The notes below the pieces were generated by a model. The model saw nothing but the letters and a program-made list of their open reading frames with translations, made no database searches and was not told the DNA's origin. From Pseudomonas sp. ANT_H4 (GTDB lineage: Bacteria > Pseudomonadota > Gammaproteobacteria > Pseudomonadales > Pseudomonadaceae), in NCBI RefSeq assembly GCF_008369295.1, contig NZ_VOBG01000042.1:1-35440 (forward strand): DNA of 35,440 nucleotides. The letters are read 5' to 3'. Positions 1 to 7,699 of the stretch are shown one piece after another (position 1 is the first letter of the stretch; every line of letters starts with the position of its first letter). A program made the position numbers and the translations under genes.

Positions 1-262
1 GCGACACGCTGCCGCTGGTTGCTTGCGGCCAGACGAAGCGCCCTTGTTCCAACCGTTTGCAAAACAGACACAAGCCGTCGCCATCCCACCACAACAGCTT
101 GATCCGGTCACCGCGCCGTCCGCGAAAAGCAAAGATCTGACCCGAGAAAGGATCGGCTTCAAGCTGAGTCTGCACCAGCGCGGCTAAACCGTCGAAGCCA
201 CGGCGCATGTCCGTGACGCCGGCGGCGATCCAGATGCGGGTTCCAGCAGGAGGAGCAATCAT
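1..262 (-). CDS. tnpB: IS66-family accessory protein TnpB (partial)
   Basis: An ATG start at 262 opens a frame that stays open to the window edge (87 codons seen). The translation begins MIAPPAGTRIWIAAGVTDMR, then has DGLAALVQ, GQIFAFRGRRGDRIKLLWWD and DGLCLFCKRLEQGRF. This is the characteristic IS66 Orf2-like sequence; the family is needed for IS66 transposition but its biochemical role is not settled. The ATG overlaps the tnpA stop codon (ATGA), implying translational coupling. The C-terminal quarter lies outside the window. Confidence 0.88.
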   Translation of the reverse strand, partial: MIAPPAGTRIWIAAGVTDMRRGFDGLAALVQTQLEADPFSGQIFAFRGRRGDRIKLLWWDGDGLCLFCKRLEQGRFVWPQATSGSVS

Positions 263-648
263 CGCAGTAACTGCTGCAAGATGAGTTGCAAGGTCTGCGG
301 TTCTGGCGTGCCAGTGATGCGTAGCGTGGCTTTACCCACTTCAACAACCAGCTCGGAATGAAACTCGAATTGAGGCCGGGCGGCTTGCGAGACATCCGGC
401 GACGCCTCGATCACCTGGACAGGCAAAAATGTTGCACTCTGGTTAACCGGGCCGAAGGCTCCTTCCTGATACTGGTGCCGCCAGCGAAACACCAGGTTGG
501 CATTGACGTCATGCTCACGAGCGATCAACGACACGGAGGCGCCAGGCTGAAACGTGGCCTCAACGACCTGGCGTTTGAAGTCCAACGGGAAGTTGGGGCG
601 GCGGCCGGTTCGACGAGCGGGGGCAACTGTATCCAAGATAGTGTCCAC
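259..648 (-). CDS. tnpA: IS66-family TnpA, helix-turn-helix accessory protein
   Basis: 129 residues. The N-terminal part (about residues 15-60: RRPNFPLDFKRQVVEATF then GASVSLIAREHDVNANLVFRWRHQY) is the IS3/IS66 Orf1-type helix-turn-helix that would bind the element ends. The C-terminal half is the variable IS66 part. The start shown is a GTG at 648; the frame stays open further upstream, so the true start is uncertain. The start codon sits inside the 633-673 inverted repeat, which could autoregulate the element. Confidence 0.82.
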   Translation of the reverse strand: MDTILDTVAPARRTGRRPNFPLDFKRQVVEATFQPGASVSLIAREHDVNANLVFRWRHQYQEGAFGPVNQSATFLPVQVIEASPDVSQAARPQFEFHSELVVEVGKATLRITGTPEPQTLQLILQQLLR

Positions 649-673
649 TAAAAAATGGTGTCCACTATCTTGG
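633..673. repeat. 41-bp inverted/direct repeat at IS66 tnpA start
   Basis: CCAAGATAGTG (633-643) and CACTATCTTGG (663-673) are perfect 11-bp inverted repeats. Within the same stretch GTGTCCACTA occurs twice in direct orientation (641-650 and 658-667). The structure covers the tnpA start codon and lies at the element's outer edge, so it could be an operator or part of the terminal repeat. Confidence 0.6.
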
Positions 674-689
674 CCAATTTGGAGGGCTG

Positions 690-1325
690 TCAGGAGAGGG
701 TGCTGGCCGGACGGTTACGCTCAACTTTGCGACGCGAAGGAATAGCCACACCTTGGTCATCGTATCTTTCCGGCCAGATTGCTTGGGGGGCAATACCTAG
801 GCATGTAGCCACCAATGCTTGAAGCGAAGGTGATCGAGCACTTCCCAGGTTATCCAGAGCTGATCGAGGAACACCGATATGTGACGTGAGAGTACCCAAG
901 ACAAACCCACGGTTTCGAAGCTCGGATTTAACCCAAGTGAGCCTGGAAGGCTCCTCTGCAGGGATCGACGTAATATCGACCGCCATCAAAGATTTTTCTT
1001 CCACCATGGTGATGAAGAGTGGCTTCGGCTCCTCTGTCTCAGGAAGCGCAAACAAGCCAGGCATGAGCTCTTCAACTTGCGTCTGCATTTCTTGAGACCA
1101 AGACACATCGTATCGCTCAGGGAAAAGAATCTTCTCTGAGACGCCAAGGGCTTTGCCAATTTCCGCTTGAGCAGCGGGGTAATGTTTTTTGCCGGCGGAG
1201 GCTATCCCCGTAACACCACTTTGCTTGGAAAGAGAGGTCAGCGAATGCCCCTGTTTTTTTAGCGCCACCTTAATTGCATGCCACCTGAAAGCTAGGGGAA
1301 TTTCAGGATATTTTTCGGTCGTCAT
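690..1325 (-). CDS. Transcriptional regulator with two Ner-like DNA-binding domains
   Basis: 211 residues from ATG 1325, chosen because AAAGG lies just upstream; an earlier in-frame ATG at 1361 and a more distant start at 1391 are possible. There are two tandem copies of a Ner/Nlp-type helix-turn-helix. The first (about residues 7-70) has WHAIKVALKKQGHSLTSLS and ends LGVSEKILFPERYD. The second (about 130-191) has WVKSELRNRGFVLGTLTSHI and ends LGIAPQAIWPERYD. Ner from phage Mu has one such domain of about 75 residues and represses phage early promoters. A fused pair could bind a two-site operator as a monomer. The gene ends with its own TGA at 690 right beside the IS66 element, so the IS may have altered its last residues. 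Target genes are unknown. Confidence 0.7.
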   Translation of the reverse strand: MTTEKYPEIPLAFRWHAIKVALKKQGHSLTSLSKQSGVTGIASAGKKHYPAAQAEIGKALGVSEKILFPERYDVSWSQEMQTQVEELMPGLFALPETEEPKPLFITMVEEKSLMAVDITSIPAEEPSRLTWVKSELRNRGFVLGTLTSHIGVPRSALDNLGSARSPSLQALVATCLGIAPQAIWPERYDDQGVAIPSRRKVERNRPASTLS

Positions 1326-1485
1326 ACCAAACACCTTTGGGGTTTGGATTGACGCTCTCATGGTTTCTCGAACATGCAAGGCAGCCACCAACAGACAAGT
1401 TACCGTCTCTTAAAGCCTCCTGCTTTTAACGGGGAATTCCTAGCCCGGAAAAGATACAGGACGTTTAGAGTCGATGAAAGCAAGT

Positions 1486-2217
1486 CTAGGACGATGATTT
1501 ACACTCAATTCGTTCTCTCTTTGAGCGCCAACAGCTCATCACCAAAACGCCGACAAGGCAAAGAAAAATGAATCCTGCGACACCTGCGTACATAAATCGT
1601 TGATTAAGAAATGCCTGGCCAGCGTCGACACCAGACACACAAATCAGAATCGCGATAATGCCCATGCTCGACGTGTAACGGCCACGTGAGTTTCTCAAAT
1701 TCCTGAATCGGGCTCCGGCGCCGTCCAGTTGCGAGCGAGCCGCTCCAACCTGCTCTCTTAGGTTCTCCAGGCTTCTGTCATCCATGCCCGTTACGGACAG
1801 GGGGATTAGGTACAAAGTATCTGCGATATGGCTTAATTGGCGCTGACGGCCAACCGGCTGGGACCGAATAAAGGCAAGGCCCTCATGAAGGATCTGCAAA
1901 GCCTCTTCCTGCAGAAATGCGCGTTCATCATCTACTGAAATCGAATTCATTATGATGTCAGCGCTGAATACTTCAGGGTCTTTTACCTCGTGCCGTCGAA
2001 GTAGTTCGACCAATTCCTCTTGGTCGACGCTGCGGTACCGAACAAGGTACCCACCAGCTCGACCAGGCGCCACAAAGCCTCCAAGTACCTCAGGATTCGA
2101 TTGATGGCTGGGATTAGTAGTACCACTTGGATAAATGGCTTTAAGACCTAGAACGCTCAGATCATCTAACAGTGATTCTATGTGCACAGTTTTCGCTCCA
2201 TGGTTTCCCTTTAGCAT
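1486..2217 (-). CDS. Hypothetical protein with two C-terminal membrane segments
   Basis: 243 residues, unrecognised. The ATG at 2217 is preceded by GGAG at 5-nt spacing. The N-terminal 180 residues are soluble-looking and mixed charged, with a predicted helical stretch around QLSHIADTLYLIPLSVTG and SLENLREQVGAARSQL. Two hydrophobic segments follow near the C-terminus (about 186-205 and 211-231), ending in a basic tail (WRSKRERIECKSSS). Likely an inner-membrane protein with a large cytosolic N-domain. It is divergent from the DpdA-like gene at 2300, with 82 bp between the starts, so the two may share a promoter region. No function is proposed. Confidence 0.65.
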   Translation of the reverse strand: MLKGNHGAKTVHIESLLDDLSVLGLKAIYPSGTTNPSHQSNPEVLGGFVAPGRAGGYLVRYRSVDQEELVELLRRHEVKDPEVFSADIIMNSISVDDERAFLQEEALQILHEGLAFIRSQPVGRQRQLSHIADTLYLIPLSVTGMDDRSLENLREQVGAARSQLDGAGARFRNLRNSRGRYTSSMGIIAILICVSGVDAGQAFLNQRFMYAGVAGFIFLCLVGVLVMSCWRSKRERIECKSSS

Positions 2218-2299
2218 CTCAACTCCGAGCCTCGCGATGCTGGTGATCTGGCACTGATAATGGAGCAGATCAGGTCAGACTTGCAGTTTTGATAACTCC

Positions 2300-3145
2300 A
2301 TGAAAATCGTGATAAATCAAAGCTTGAGCCAGACCATGAACACACCAGACCACCCTTGGAATATCGCCTTTCACTCAGGAATGACCAGTTTTTCAGACTT
2401 TCGAGCAATAGCTCAACTAGGTATGCCAGTAGGGGTTGTAGCGACCCTTTTGACGTTGGCCCAAGCGCACCTTGCCATTCCACGACATCTAGACCAGGGG
2501 GGGATGGCCTTTGTCGACAGCGGCGCTTTCACAGCCTTCCAGAAGAAGCGGGAGATGGACTGGGGCAAGGTCATTCGAGCCTACGAGACAATTGCGACCA
2601 ACACCATTCAACCGACCAATCTGAGCGTCGTAGCGCCGGACGTAATTGGTGACCAGGTGGAAACGAGAAGGCTCTGGGTGCTTTACGCAGATTCAATACG
2701 GAAATGGGTTGATATGGGCGTTCGAGTCATTATTCCGCTTCAGGTTGGGGAGATGAGCGGCGGCGAGCTTTTTGAAGAAGCTTGCTCGATACTGGGTACG
2801 CGAAAACTCGCCTGCGGCATTCCGTCCAATGCCGCGACCATGAGCCATACAGATTGCGCTACGATACGAAATAGTGATTTTCACATCCTCGGTCGAGTGA
2901 GCATGACTGATGAGTTACGGCTAAAAGTTTCCGCCATTCTCGCTTCGAATCCGGGTGCCAACCTAACCTCAGATGCGAATTGGCTTAGGGCTAGAACTGC
3001 TAAAATCTGCAGGATCCGAGCAAATTTACCTGCTTTCAGCGGTGACTTCGAAAGCCGGAGAATGAGAGCCGTTCAAGCTCTTCTAATGTCTGAAGGATAC
3101 CTGCATACAAGACCTGCCTTACCCCTTAATCAGGAACTCCGCTAA
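2300..3145 (+). CDS. tRNA-guanine transglycosylase/DpdA-superfamily protein
   Basis: 281 residues. Not annotated from overall similarity but from the ordered TGT-barrel motifs: DSGAF (73-77; DSGGF in TGT, whose Asp binds the incoming base), APDVIGD (112-118), IPLQVGEMSGG (145-155; the QG substrate loop), ACGIPSN (171-177; GLAVGE-like), HILGRVS (195-201; LMGVG-like) and SDANWLR (224-230), where Asp225 would be the candidate nucleophile. TGT exchanges guanine for preQ1 or queuine in tRNA. DpdA inserts preQ0 into DNA in phages and Dpd islands; the small size and the D-x-N/S-W motif favour DpdA-like over housekeeping TGT. The zinc-binding CXCXXC of bacterial TGT is not apparent. No other queuosine or Dpd gene is in the window. 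Start uncertain: neither 2300 nor ATG 2336 has a good Shine-Dalgarno. Confidence 0.62.
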   Translation: MKIVINQSLSQTMNTPDHPWNIAFHSGMTSFSDFRAIAQLGMPVGVVATLLTLAQAHLAIPRHLDQGGMAFVDSGAFTAFQKKREMDWGKVIRAYETIATNTIQPTNLSVVAPDVIGDQVETRRLWVLYADSIRKWVDMGVRVIIPLQVGEMSGGELFEEACSILGTRKLACGIPSNAATMSHTDCATIRNSDFHILGRVSMTDELRLKVSAILASNPGANLTSDANWLRARTAKICRIRANLPAFSGDFESRRMRAVQALLMSEGYLHTRPALPLNQELR

Positions 3146-3177
3146 TTCCAATCTTGGGACCTACATCCAACATCTGT

Positions 3178-3534
3178 TTATATTTCAACAAGTTGGACTG
3201 GCATACCTACCAGTCCTTTATATTCCAATGCTCGTGCAATTCCAGCTGGCGTTGGGTATCTCATCCAAATAATAGATTCGCCTGCATGAAGCCTGTGTGT
3301 CATGCCGGTTGCCTTATAAACCCCGTCCAGGCCTAAAAGACGCTGCTCCGCATCGGTATATGACCTGAGCGGCTTAGATGGCTCGATCATCACTGAAAGA
3401 AGCTCACTCCCCTCTTCATCATCCTCCAGTCGCCCAAGCTTTGGACCCACTGCGAAAAAACCAGAGACGCCTTGAATTGCGCACTGGCTCAATGAGACAC
3501 AAACACACACCAACACCGTTAAAAAATTCTTCAT
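3178..3534 (-). CDS. Small secreted hypothetical protein
   Basis: 118 residues, unrecognised. ATG 3534 follows GGGAG. The N-terminus (MKNFLTVLVCVCVSLSQCAI) is a signal peptide; LSQC at 15-18 resembles a lipobox but Gln before Cys is unusual, so lipoprotein status is doubtful. The mature part ends with an ordered-looking GESIIWMRYPTPAGIARALE segment. It is the last gene of a minus-strand set of membrane and secreted ORFans (5304 to 3178) and lies 43 bp after the upstream gene. Confidence 0.6.
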   Translation of the reverse strand: MKNFLTVLVCVCVSLSQCAIQGVSGFFAVGPKLGRLEDDEEGSELLSVMIEPSKPLRSYTDAEQRLLGLDGVYKATGMTHRLHAGESIIWMRYPTPAGIARALEYKGLVGMPVQLVEI

Positions 3535-3577
3535 AAGCTCCCTGCTATATCCGCTGAAACGTGAATGTAAAGACCAA

Positions 3578-4009
3578 TCACATCGCTCCTACACACTCCT
3601 TGGGGGTGTGACTTTTTGGGGTGGCGGATACATTGCGTTCACGAGCGGCCTGTCTACGCATCTCGACGATAGCCAAGTAACCTGCAGTCGCGCACATAGC
3701 TAAGCCGGCCCCTAGCAAAACGAAAACGATAGAAACGCTCACAAATGACCCGAGCGCTGTATGCAGCGACCCGAAGCTCAGTACTGAGCTAAAGCCCAAC
3801 GTCGTCGCAGCAGCGAGCCAGGACAGGTAACAAATCAAAAGAACCAGCTTGATTGACCGCGGAGACCATCGATAAATCGCGATGCTGGAAATAACAACCA
3901 GACCAATCGCTACCACGTCGATCAGAAGAGGCCGATGACCAATTGGTAAAGAGGCAAATAACAATCCGGCATTCATCGATGCCCCAGTGATAAGTGTGAT
4001 GAGCCGCAT
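3578..4009 (-). CDS. Hypothetical multi-pass membrane protein
   Basis: 143 residues from ATG 4009, chosen over the longer frame (4102) because GAGG stands 5 nt before it. Four hydrophobic segments are visible: around MRLITLITGASMNAGLLFAS, PLLIDVVAIGLVVISSIAIY, SIKLVLLICYLSWLAAATTL and SVSIVFVLLGAGLAMCATAG. They are followed by a short charged cytosolic tail (MRRQAARERNVSATPK). Unrecognised. It lies between a type I membrane protein upstream and a secreted protein downstream, suggesting one envelope-associated operon. Confidence 0.6.
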   Translation of the reverse strand: MRLITLITGASMNAGLLFASLPIGHRPLLIDVVAIGLVVISSIAIYRWSPRSIKLVLLICYLSWLAAATTLGFSSVLSFGSLHTALGSFVSVSIVFVLLGAGLAMCATAGYLAIVEMRRQAARERNVSATPKSHTPKECVGAM

Positions 4010-4114
4010 AGCATCCTCGAGTCCCGTTGAGAGACTCCATGATCGGCTTGCACAAGTTAGAAGGGAGTTTAATCGGGCCCAGAATTGAGCCCGGACAGGC
4101 ATGAAGCGAACTAA

Positions 4115-4942
4115 TTATGGAGTAAGCGCGTCAATCAATGTACAGCCTCCGCCCTTTTCCTGCGACGGTGTGGGCGCCGGTGTTGTGATAGGTGAGCTAT
4201 CAATTCTTGGCTTAGGCGGCTCAGCAAGAGCCCCCAGTGATGCAGGTTGGCGAATCACCCTGTCAGAAGGATTTAGCAAGCGCTGCTCTTCACGCAATCT
4301 CGCCACGAGAGCCTCCTGCCTTGTTGGCCCAACGATACGCCGTCTACGCGATGCACGCTCCTCAAAGACCCCAACGAGAACAACACCAAGACAAACCAAT
4401 ATCAAAAGCGCTGCCCCGATATATAAGACGATCGAGGCACTTGCTACGCCGGCGTTGTCTTCTTCAGTGGGGCGCGCCACCGCAATGCTTTCGATACCGG
4501 ACCGGCGAACCGTATGCCCATCAAAGCGTGCGCCAAAGAGAATTTCTAAGGTTCCTCCCTTTTCTCGCATTTCCAGGATTCGTGCATCATTTCCTGCAAG
4601 CAATTGAATAGCTTTTTCAGCTGGATAGGCCTCACCGGTAACCATTCCCCCCAAGAACGAGTTGAGACCTTCGGTATCAGGCACCCGACACCAACTGGTA
4701 CCGCGGTACCGACCAGGGCAAATTTCAATTTGTGCCTTGCCATCCACAATTACCTTTCGCCACTGATCGCGGCTAAGCAAAATTGATTCTTTAATCCCTA
4801 GTGCCCCTTTGAATCCATTGCTACTCGCTTCGTCATTAATAAGTGCGCCATCATTTTGGTCGCCTGAAGGTAGAGCGAACACATGCCCTCCCACCCCAAG
4901 GACAAGAAGCAGTACAAGAGAAAATCGGCTAGTGAATTTCAT
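4115..4942 (-). CDS. Hypothetical secreted/single-pass membrane protein
   Basis: 275 residues from ATG 4942, preceded by AAGGGGG and overlapping the upstream stop as ATGA. A signal peptide (1-24, cleavage likely after VFA) precedes a periplasmic domain of about 140 residues with a Cys pair (EICPGRYRGTSWCRVPDTEG) that could form a disulfide. A single strong membrane segment follows (about 168-194, IVLYIGAALLILVCLGVVLV). The cytosolic tail begins EERASRRRRIVG and ends Pro-rich. The topology suggests a sensor or scaffold, but no catalytic motif is visible and the family is not recognised. Confidence 0.65.
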   Translation of the reverse strand: MKFTSRFSLVLLLVLGVGGHVFALPSGDQNDGALINDEASSNGFKGALGIKESILLSRDQWRKVIVDGKAQIEICPGRYRGTSWCRVPDTEGLNSFLGGMVTGEAYPAEKAIQLLAGNDARILEMREKGGTLEILFGARFDGHTVRRSGIESIAVARPTEEDNAGVASASIVLYIGAALLILVCLGVVLVGVFEERASRRRRIVGPTRQEALVARLREEQRLLNPSDRVIRQPASLGALAEPPKPRIDSSPITTPAPTPSQEKGGGCTLIDALTP

Positions 4943-5304
4943 GGCGCCCCCTTGCCCTTTTGGATCGATTGAGTGAAACGCCCCATCCTGTAAATCTTCT
5001 CTTTTTCGAACTTTATTGCCCGCTCCCGGCAATCGAAGGGGCCGAATGTCGTGTTATCAATGTGCACATTCCATTGACACGACCATCGTCTGGTCCAGCT
5101 GGCAACCATAGAGGTGTCAGAGAAAAATCTTCTCAGCACCGTAAATACCATCTGCAGGAGCAACGCTCTCGGAACAACGTGTGACACTCGCTCCTTGCGG
5201 AACGTGTCGACCTGCAGGCCGACAAGGCATACCTCGTCAGCAAATCCGACAATTACGCCGTCACGGATTACGATCCTGCGCTTATGGGGGATTGATTTAT
5301 TCAA
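4939..5304 (-). CDS. Hypothetical protein, first gene of the envelope cluster
   Basis: 121 residues with a TTG start at 5304; the start is uncertain, with no clear Shine-Dalgarno. Unrecognised. Coding character is supported by the exact ATGA overlap with the next gene and by a structured C-terminal half (WNVHIDNTTFGPFDCRERA then IKFEKEKIYRMGRFTQSI). No signal peptide or transmembrane segment is clear, although VVPRALLLQMVFTVLRRFF is amphipathic. Confidence 0.45.
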   Translation of the reverse strand: MNKSIPHKRRIVIRDGVIVGFADEVCLVGLQVDTFRKERVSHVVPRALLLQMVFTVLRRFFSDTSMVASWTRRWSCQWNVHIDNTTFGPFDCRERAIKFEKEKIYRMGRFTQSIQKGKGAP

Positions 5305-5404
5305 GAGGTGGTCTCTGTTGAAAGAACCTTAGAAGCCGATCTGAAGGTTGCCGCAGCCAGGCAGCGTTGTGACCCTGAACTGCCTGCCCGCCGCTAAGTG
5401 GACG

Positions 5405-5596
5405 TCAGTAAGTCACTGTCTGGATTTGCGACTCAGATGTCACAAAGTCGTACTCCGGCTTTTTCTCTACCTCATTCACCTCACTGCCCTCCGGCCGAAT
5501 ACGCTTTTCAAGCTCTTCACACGCACGACCTTGAAACCCCTGAAAATCTGCACTCACATTTCCGCCTTTGACGTTCACGACAACACGCTTCACCAC
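5405..5596 (-). CDS. DUF2997-family small protein
   Basis: 63 residues. A GTG start at 5596 is preceded by GAGGAGG; the next codon, also GTG (5593), is equally possible. The sequence VKRVVVNVKGGNVSADFQGF then QGRACEELEKRI matches the DUF2997 pattern: a short beta strand, then a G-F-x-G-x-x-C helix. In cyanobacteria and some other bacteria DUF2997 genes lie beside Ycf35 (DUF1257) genes. The start overlaps the end of the DUF1257 gene by 7 nt, so translation is coupled. Molecular function unknown. Confidence 0.72.
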   Translation of the reverse strand: MVKRVVVNVKGGNVSADFQGFQGRACEELEKRIRPEGSEVNEVEKKPEYDFVTSESQIQTVTY

Positions 5597-5982
5597 ACCA
5601 CCTCCTCGGCCACAACCTCAAGAGATCCATCGGTCTGAGCCACGATAGACACTTTGTAATTTTCCGCTTCCAGTTGCTTGGCGTAGTGATAGGCCAAGTA
5701 ACGGTCCACAATTTGCGAACTCACGGAGTTGGTCCAAGCACCCGACGAACCGTAGTTCTCGACAAACTGATTGAAAACACCATTCTCAAGATTGAACCCC
5801 AGGCGATGCTGGGAGTTTGCTTGATCAACCAATACCAATTGATATCGTTCGGAAGTTAGCCCAACGCCAATTCGGTAGAGTTGTTCGTTTTGGTAGAGGT
5901 TACCCAAGCCTGATAAGGCCTTCATAAGAACATCGATGTCGGTGTAGGACACAGCGACTTTAGCTCTGACAATATGACTCAC
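5590..5982 (-). CDS. Ycf35-like DUF1257 protein
   Basis: 130 residues. GTG start at 5982 with AGGAG 6 nt upstream. The N-terminus MSHIVRAKVAVSYTDIDVLM followed by KALSGLGN is the signature opening of the Ycf35/DUF1257 family (MSHF...K...D...L..AL..LG). The C-terminal part has YAKQLEAENYKVSIVAQTDG, also family-like. Ycf35 occurs in plastid and cyanobacterial genomes and sporadically in bacteria and phages, without a known function. It lies 15 nt after the AAA ATPase gene and overlaps the DUF2997 gene, so the three are almost certainly one functional unit. Confidence 0.75.
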   Translation of the reverse strand: MSHIVRAKVAVSYTDIDVLMKALSGLGNLYQNEQLYRIGVGLTSERYQLVLVDQANSQHRLGFNLENGVFNQFVENYGSSGAWTNSVSSQIVDRYLAYHYAKQLEAENYKVSIVAQTDGSLEVVAEEVVW

Positions 5983-5997
5983 TGCAATCTCCTAATA

Positions 5998-7479
5998 TCA
6001 ATCGACGGTCAGTTGGCGTCCGTTGTGTAGCGGCTCGCTTTGATCCTGGGTGTTGGCTCTGTAAAAGCCCTGATCGCCCAATTTACGAATCGCGTCGATA
6101 TCTGCCTTTCTCGTCTCGCTGGCAGGACTGATGTCTCCCAAAGCATCAAGGAGGTTTCCTTGGTTTAGCTGAGCATCCATCGACAACGCGAGATATTGAG
6201 CATCGACAACCGCCTGCTCGATTTCAGCACCGGTGTAGCCAGTGCTTGCAGTCAACAGTTCGTCCATCTTGAAGTTGGAAACAGTGACACCTGCTTTCTT
6301 CAAGTGAATCTGGAAAATAGCTACGCGCTCATCCTTGCTGGGTAGATCGATAAAAAAGCTGCGATCCCAACGTCCAGCACGCATTAGCTCGGGAGGTAAG
6401 GCGCTGATCCTGTTGGCGGAAGCGACAATGAAGACTTTGCTCTTTCGTTCTTGAAGCCAATAAAGGAAACCACCTAGCAAACGACGCGATACCTCGTTGT
6501 CTCCTTCGCCTTGCGCAAATGCTTTGTCGATTTCATCCATGAGAACGGTAACGGGCGCAATCTGGTCGATTGTCTGAAGCGCACGCATGAATTTTGCCTC
6601 AGTCTCGCCCTGGTACTTCGAGTAGAAGCGGTTCATGTCGAGACGAACAAGAGTTGTTCCGAATACACCCGCAGCTGCCTTGGCCATCAGCGTTTTACCA
6701 CCACCAGGAACACCCGCCAGTAGCACCCCCTTTAATGGTAAGTCCTTATCCCAACCAGCCTTACGGATGTTGAGGAATGACTTCAGTGGCTCGAGCCCAC
6801 CAACAGTTTCAATGTCGATCGGTTCCAAAACATCCAGACCCACATCGCGCAGAATATGGCCCTTCTCGCGCCGAACCTCTGAAAGGTAGTCAAGCGCTTT
6901 GTGTTTGCGATAAGCCGAAAGGATGAACACATTACGCATTTGAGTGTGGCTCAAGCCCATGGCGTGGTTCGCAATAACAACCCGCTCACGCTCATCAAAA
7001 ATAGTCGGTACTTGGGCAGATTTACCAATCGATCGCTCAACGTCTCGCTCGGCGCTCTTCAGAACTTCAACAATTTCGGCCTGATCCATGGCTGGTAGAT
7101 CGATGTGATAAACGAACTCTTCGGCCAAGGAGTCGCGGCCGGCAATTACGTAGGTAATGCCGTGTTGCTCAAGAGCGGTAAGCGACGCTTTCAAACTGGG
7201 AAGGTTTTCTGCATTTAGACGCTGACGGTCAAAAAAATACTGGTCAAAAATAACGGCACCGCGACTCTCTTTGGGTGCTTCGCCTGCGACCTTGGCGATA
7301 AAACCTGGATCCGGGACCTGTTTAAAAGGCATTGCTAAAAAATGCTTTTTTAGGTCAGTTGCTGCTGCAGAGATGACTTGAGCGGCCCTGGCCAACTCAA
7401 AGGTTTCGATTGCAACGACCGGAAATGCCAGCTTCAGCGGCGTGTTTATACGGTCGTTTAAGGCTTCATTCTTGGACAT
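5998..7479 (-). CDS. AAA+ ATPase, Ycf46-like
   Basis: 493 residues; ATG 7479 with AAGGGA 6 nt upstream. The N-terminal about 220 residues form the Ycf46-type domain (FPVVAIETFELARAAQVI, AVIFDQYFF, LPAMDQAEIVEVLK). The AAA+ module follows: Walker A GVPGGGKT (256-263), Walker B VLMDEID (312-318), sensor-1 Asn near 356 (VASANRI), and an Arg-finger region MRAGRWDR (366-373). The C-terminal lid contains STGYTGAEIEQAVVDAQY. All ATPase residues are present, so it should be active, probably as a hexamer remodelling an unknown client. Substrates may be the DUF1257/DUF2997 proteins encoded just downstream. A shared motif at 7557-7573 lies 78 nt upstream of the start. Confidence 0.82.
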   Translation of the reverse strand: MSKNEALNDRINTPLKLAFPVVAIETFELARAAQVISAAATDLKKHFLAMPFKQVPDPGFIAKVAGEAPKESRGAVIFDQYFFDRQRLNAENLPSLKASLTALEQHGITYVIAGRDSLAEEFVYHIDLPAMDQAEIVEVLKSAERDVERSIGKSAQVPTIFDERERVVIANHAMGLSHTQMRNVFILSAYRKHKALDYLSEVRREKGHILRDVGLDVLEPIDIETVGGLEPLKSFLNIRKAGWDKDLPLKGVLLAGVPGGGKTLMAKAAAGVFGTTLVRLDMNRFYSKYQGETEAKFMRALQTIDQIAPVTVLMDEIDKAFAQGEGDNEVSRRLLGGFLYWLQERKSKVFIVASANRISALPPELMRAGRWDRSFFIDLPSKDERVAIFQIHLKKAGVTVSNFKMDELLTASTGYTGAEIEQAVVDAQYLALSMDAQLNQGNLLDALGDISPASETRKADIDAIRKLGDQGFYRANTQDQSEPLHNGRQLTVD

Positions 7480-7556
7480 AGCAATCCCTTACGATTCGGC
7501 AAATTCATGGAATTAGTGTTTCACGAAGGAGCGCGCTGCCCCTGCCCTATTGGCGC

Positions 7557-7573
7557 CACTAAATGGGGCAAAT
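7557..7573 (-). promoter_or_regulatory. Shared upstream motif, copy 1
   Basis: CACTAAATGGGGCAAAT (plus-strand reading) lies 78 nt before the AAA ATPase start. A 14/17 match, CCCTAAACGGGGCCAAT, lies 69 nt before the next upstream gene of the same strand (8176-8192). The similar distance to both starts suggests a common regulator site or 5'-leader element. Confidence 0.4.
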
Positions 7574-7699
7574 AGGCTCGGCAAGCGCCGCATTCAAGTG
7601 GAGACAAGGCCGGTAACTGGTGCCGGCCAGAAGGAGCTCCCACCAGCTATCTTCCAGAGATTTGCGGAGATGCAAGGTTTGGATCAGAAAGATGATCAG

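Larger units (their letters stand above)
1..673 (-). mobile_element. IS66-family insertion sequence, 5' end only
   Basis: Two overlapping minus-strand genes, tnpA then tnpB, in the typical IS66 order, with an ATGA stop/start overlap at 259-262. The element runs off the window at position 1, so the large DDE transposase (tnpC) is not seen. The outer end is not defined: no terminal repeat could be checked against a partner. The last recognisable symmetric sequence is an inverted repeat at 633-643/663-673, and the neighbouring regulator gene ends at 690, so the boundary lies roughly between 650 and 690. Confidence 0.75.
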
